From: Chitinophagaceae bacterium
GTDB taxonomy: Bacteria > Bacteroidota > Bacteroidia > Chitinophagales > Chitinophagaceae
Reading direction: 5' to 3'
Assembly: GCA_947461495.1 (NCBI GenBank)
Contig: CANHLV010000107.1
Location: 1 to 6,639, forward strand
Length of the DNA: 6,639 bases
The notes below the pieces were generated by a model. It was given only the letters and a program-made list of their open reading frames with translations, did not search any database and was not told where the DNA came from. This document shows, in pieces, positions 6,182 through 6,639 of this stretch. A program made the translations under genes and the position numbers. Positions within the stretch are counted from its first letter, which is position 1. The number at the start of each line of letters is the position of its first letter.

Positions 6182-6639
6182 ATGTCAGTTTTAGTCAACA
6201 AAAATTCTAAAGTAATTGTTCAGGGATTTACGGGTACAGAAGGTACTTTTCATGCTACACAGATGATTGAATATGGCACCAATGTAGTTGGTGGTGTAAC
6301 TCCGGGTAAAGGAGGTTCAACTCATTTAGAGAAACCCGTTTTTAATACTGTTGCTGATGCAGTAAAAACTGCAGGCGCTAATGTAAGTATCATTTTCGTT
6401 CCGCCTGCATTTGCAGCTGATGCGATCATGGAAGCTGCTGAAGCCGGAATTGCTTTAGTAGTTTGTATTACAGAAGGGATTCCTGTGCAAGACATGGTTA
6501 AAGTAAAAAACTATTTAAAAAGTACAAATACAAGATTAATCGGACCAAACTGTCCTGGTGTTATCACAGCAGAAGAATGTAAAGTGGGTATCATGCCAGG
6601 CTTTATCTTCAAAAAAGGTCGTATAGGAATCGTTTCTAA
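6182..6639 (+). CDS. sucD: Succinyl-CoA synthetase (ADP-forming) alpha subunit, 5' part
   Basis: This is the alpha subunit of the TCA-cycle enzyme that interconverts succinyl-CoA and succinate with formation of a nucleoside triphosphate. It pairs with the beta subunit SucC in the cytoplasm. Only the first 152 codons and two bases are present, about half of the usual 290 or so residues; the reading frame is open to the window edge (the terminal bases read TCT-AA, so the visible TAA is out of frame). The CoA-binding N-terminal domain is clear: GFTGTEGTFHA (15-25), GGVTPGKGG (37-45), ITEGIP (96-101) and GPNCPGV (120-126). The catalytic, phosphorylated histidine lies in the missing C-terminal half. 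The ATG at 6182 gives the expected start (MSVLVNKNSKVIVQG). sucC is not upstream, since mlaF is, and a promoter box at 6136-6143 suggests separate transcription. ADP versus GDP specificity is set by SucC and cannot be read here. Confidence 0.95.
   Translation, partial: MSVLVNKNSKVIVQGFTGTEGTFHATQMIEYGTNVVGGVTPGKGGSTHLEKPVFNTVADAVKTAGANVSIIFVPPAFAADAIMEAAEAGIALVVCITEGIPVQDMVKVKNYLKSTNTRLIGPNCPGVITAEECKVGIMPGFIFKKGRIGIVS

Noticed and set aside
6635..6639. Apparent TAA stop at the window end
   Set aside because: In the sucD frame the bases read TCT then AA-, so the TAA is out of frame; sucD simply runs past the edge.
1..6639. Mobile element, CRISPR array, defence or otherwise novel multi-gene system
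   Set aside because: All six genes are recognisable conserved families; there is no transposase, regularly spaced repeat-spacer array, tRNA-like structure or unknown gene cluster.

Overview
The window looks like ordinary chromosomal DNA from a member of the Bacteroidota, probably near the Chitinophagaceae. The evidence is AT-rich sequence, starts with A/T-rich leaders and no Shine-Dalgarno motif, two promoter boxes of the Bacteroidota TAnnTTTG type (TACCTTTG at 102-109, TATCTTTG at 6136-6143), and protein sequences that read as Bacteroidota versions of their families. The family-level placement is an inference from style, not a database match.

Layout, with all genes on the + strand: a repeat-containing leader with a promoter (1-168); atpG, the ATP synthase gamma subunit (169-1050); a 95-base gap filled by a long imperfect hairpin; scpB, a chromosome-condensation factor (1146-1859), closed by a textbook Rho-independent terminator (1885-1921); a 191-base leader without a gene; maeB, a malic enzyme fused to a phosphotransacetylase-like domain (2113-4455); an mlaE-type lipid transporter permease (4483-5220) and its mlaF-type ATPase (5250-6023); a second hairpin/repeat region; and the first 152 codons of sucD, succinyl-CoA synthetase alpha subunit (6182 to the window end).

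There are probably three or more transcription units: atpG with scpB (possibly coupled, but separated by a hairpin), maeB-mlaE-mlaF (gaps of 27 and 29 bases and no terminator between them), and sucD from its own promoter. MaeB and SucD serve central carbon metabolism around the TCA cycle, AtpG serves oxidative phosphorylation, MlaE/MlaF move lipids between the membranes, and ScpB acts with SMC on the chromosome. Apart from the MlaE-MlaF pair these are housekeeping neighbours rather than one pathway.

I found no new defence system, mobile element, CRISPR array, or tRNA or rRNA gene. The points worth a second look are the dispersed AATTTG-type repeat family that forms hairpins in the gaps, the loss of the catalytic residues in the phosphotransacetylase-like domain of MaeB, and the MlaEF pair with no MCE (MlaD) gene beside it.
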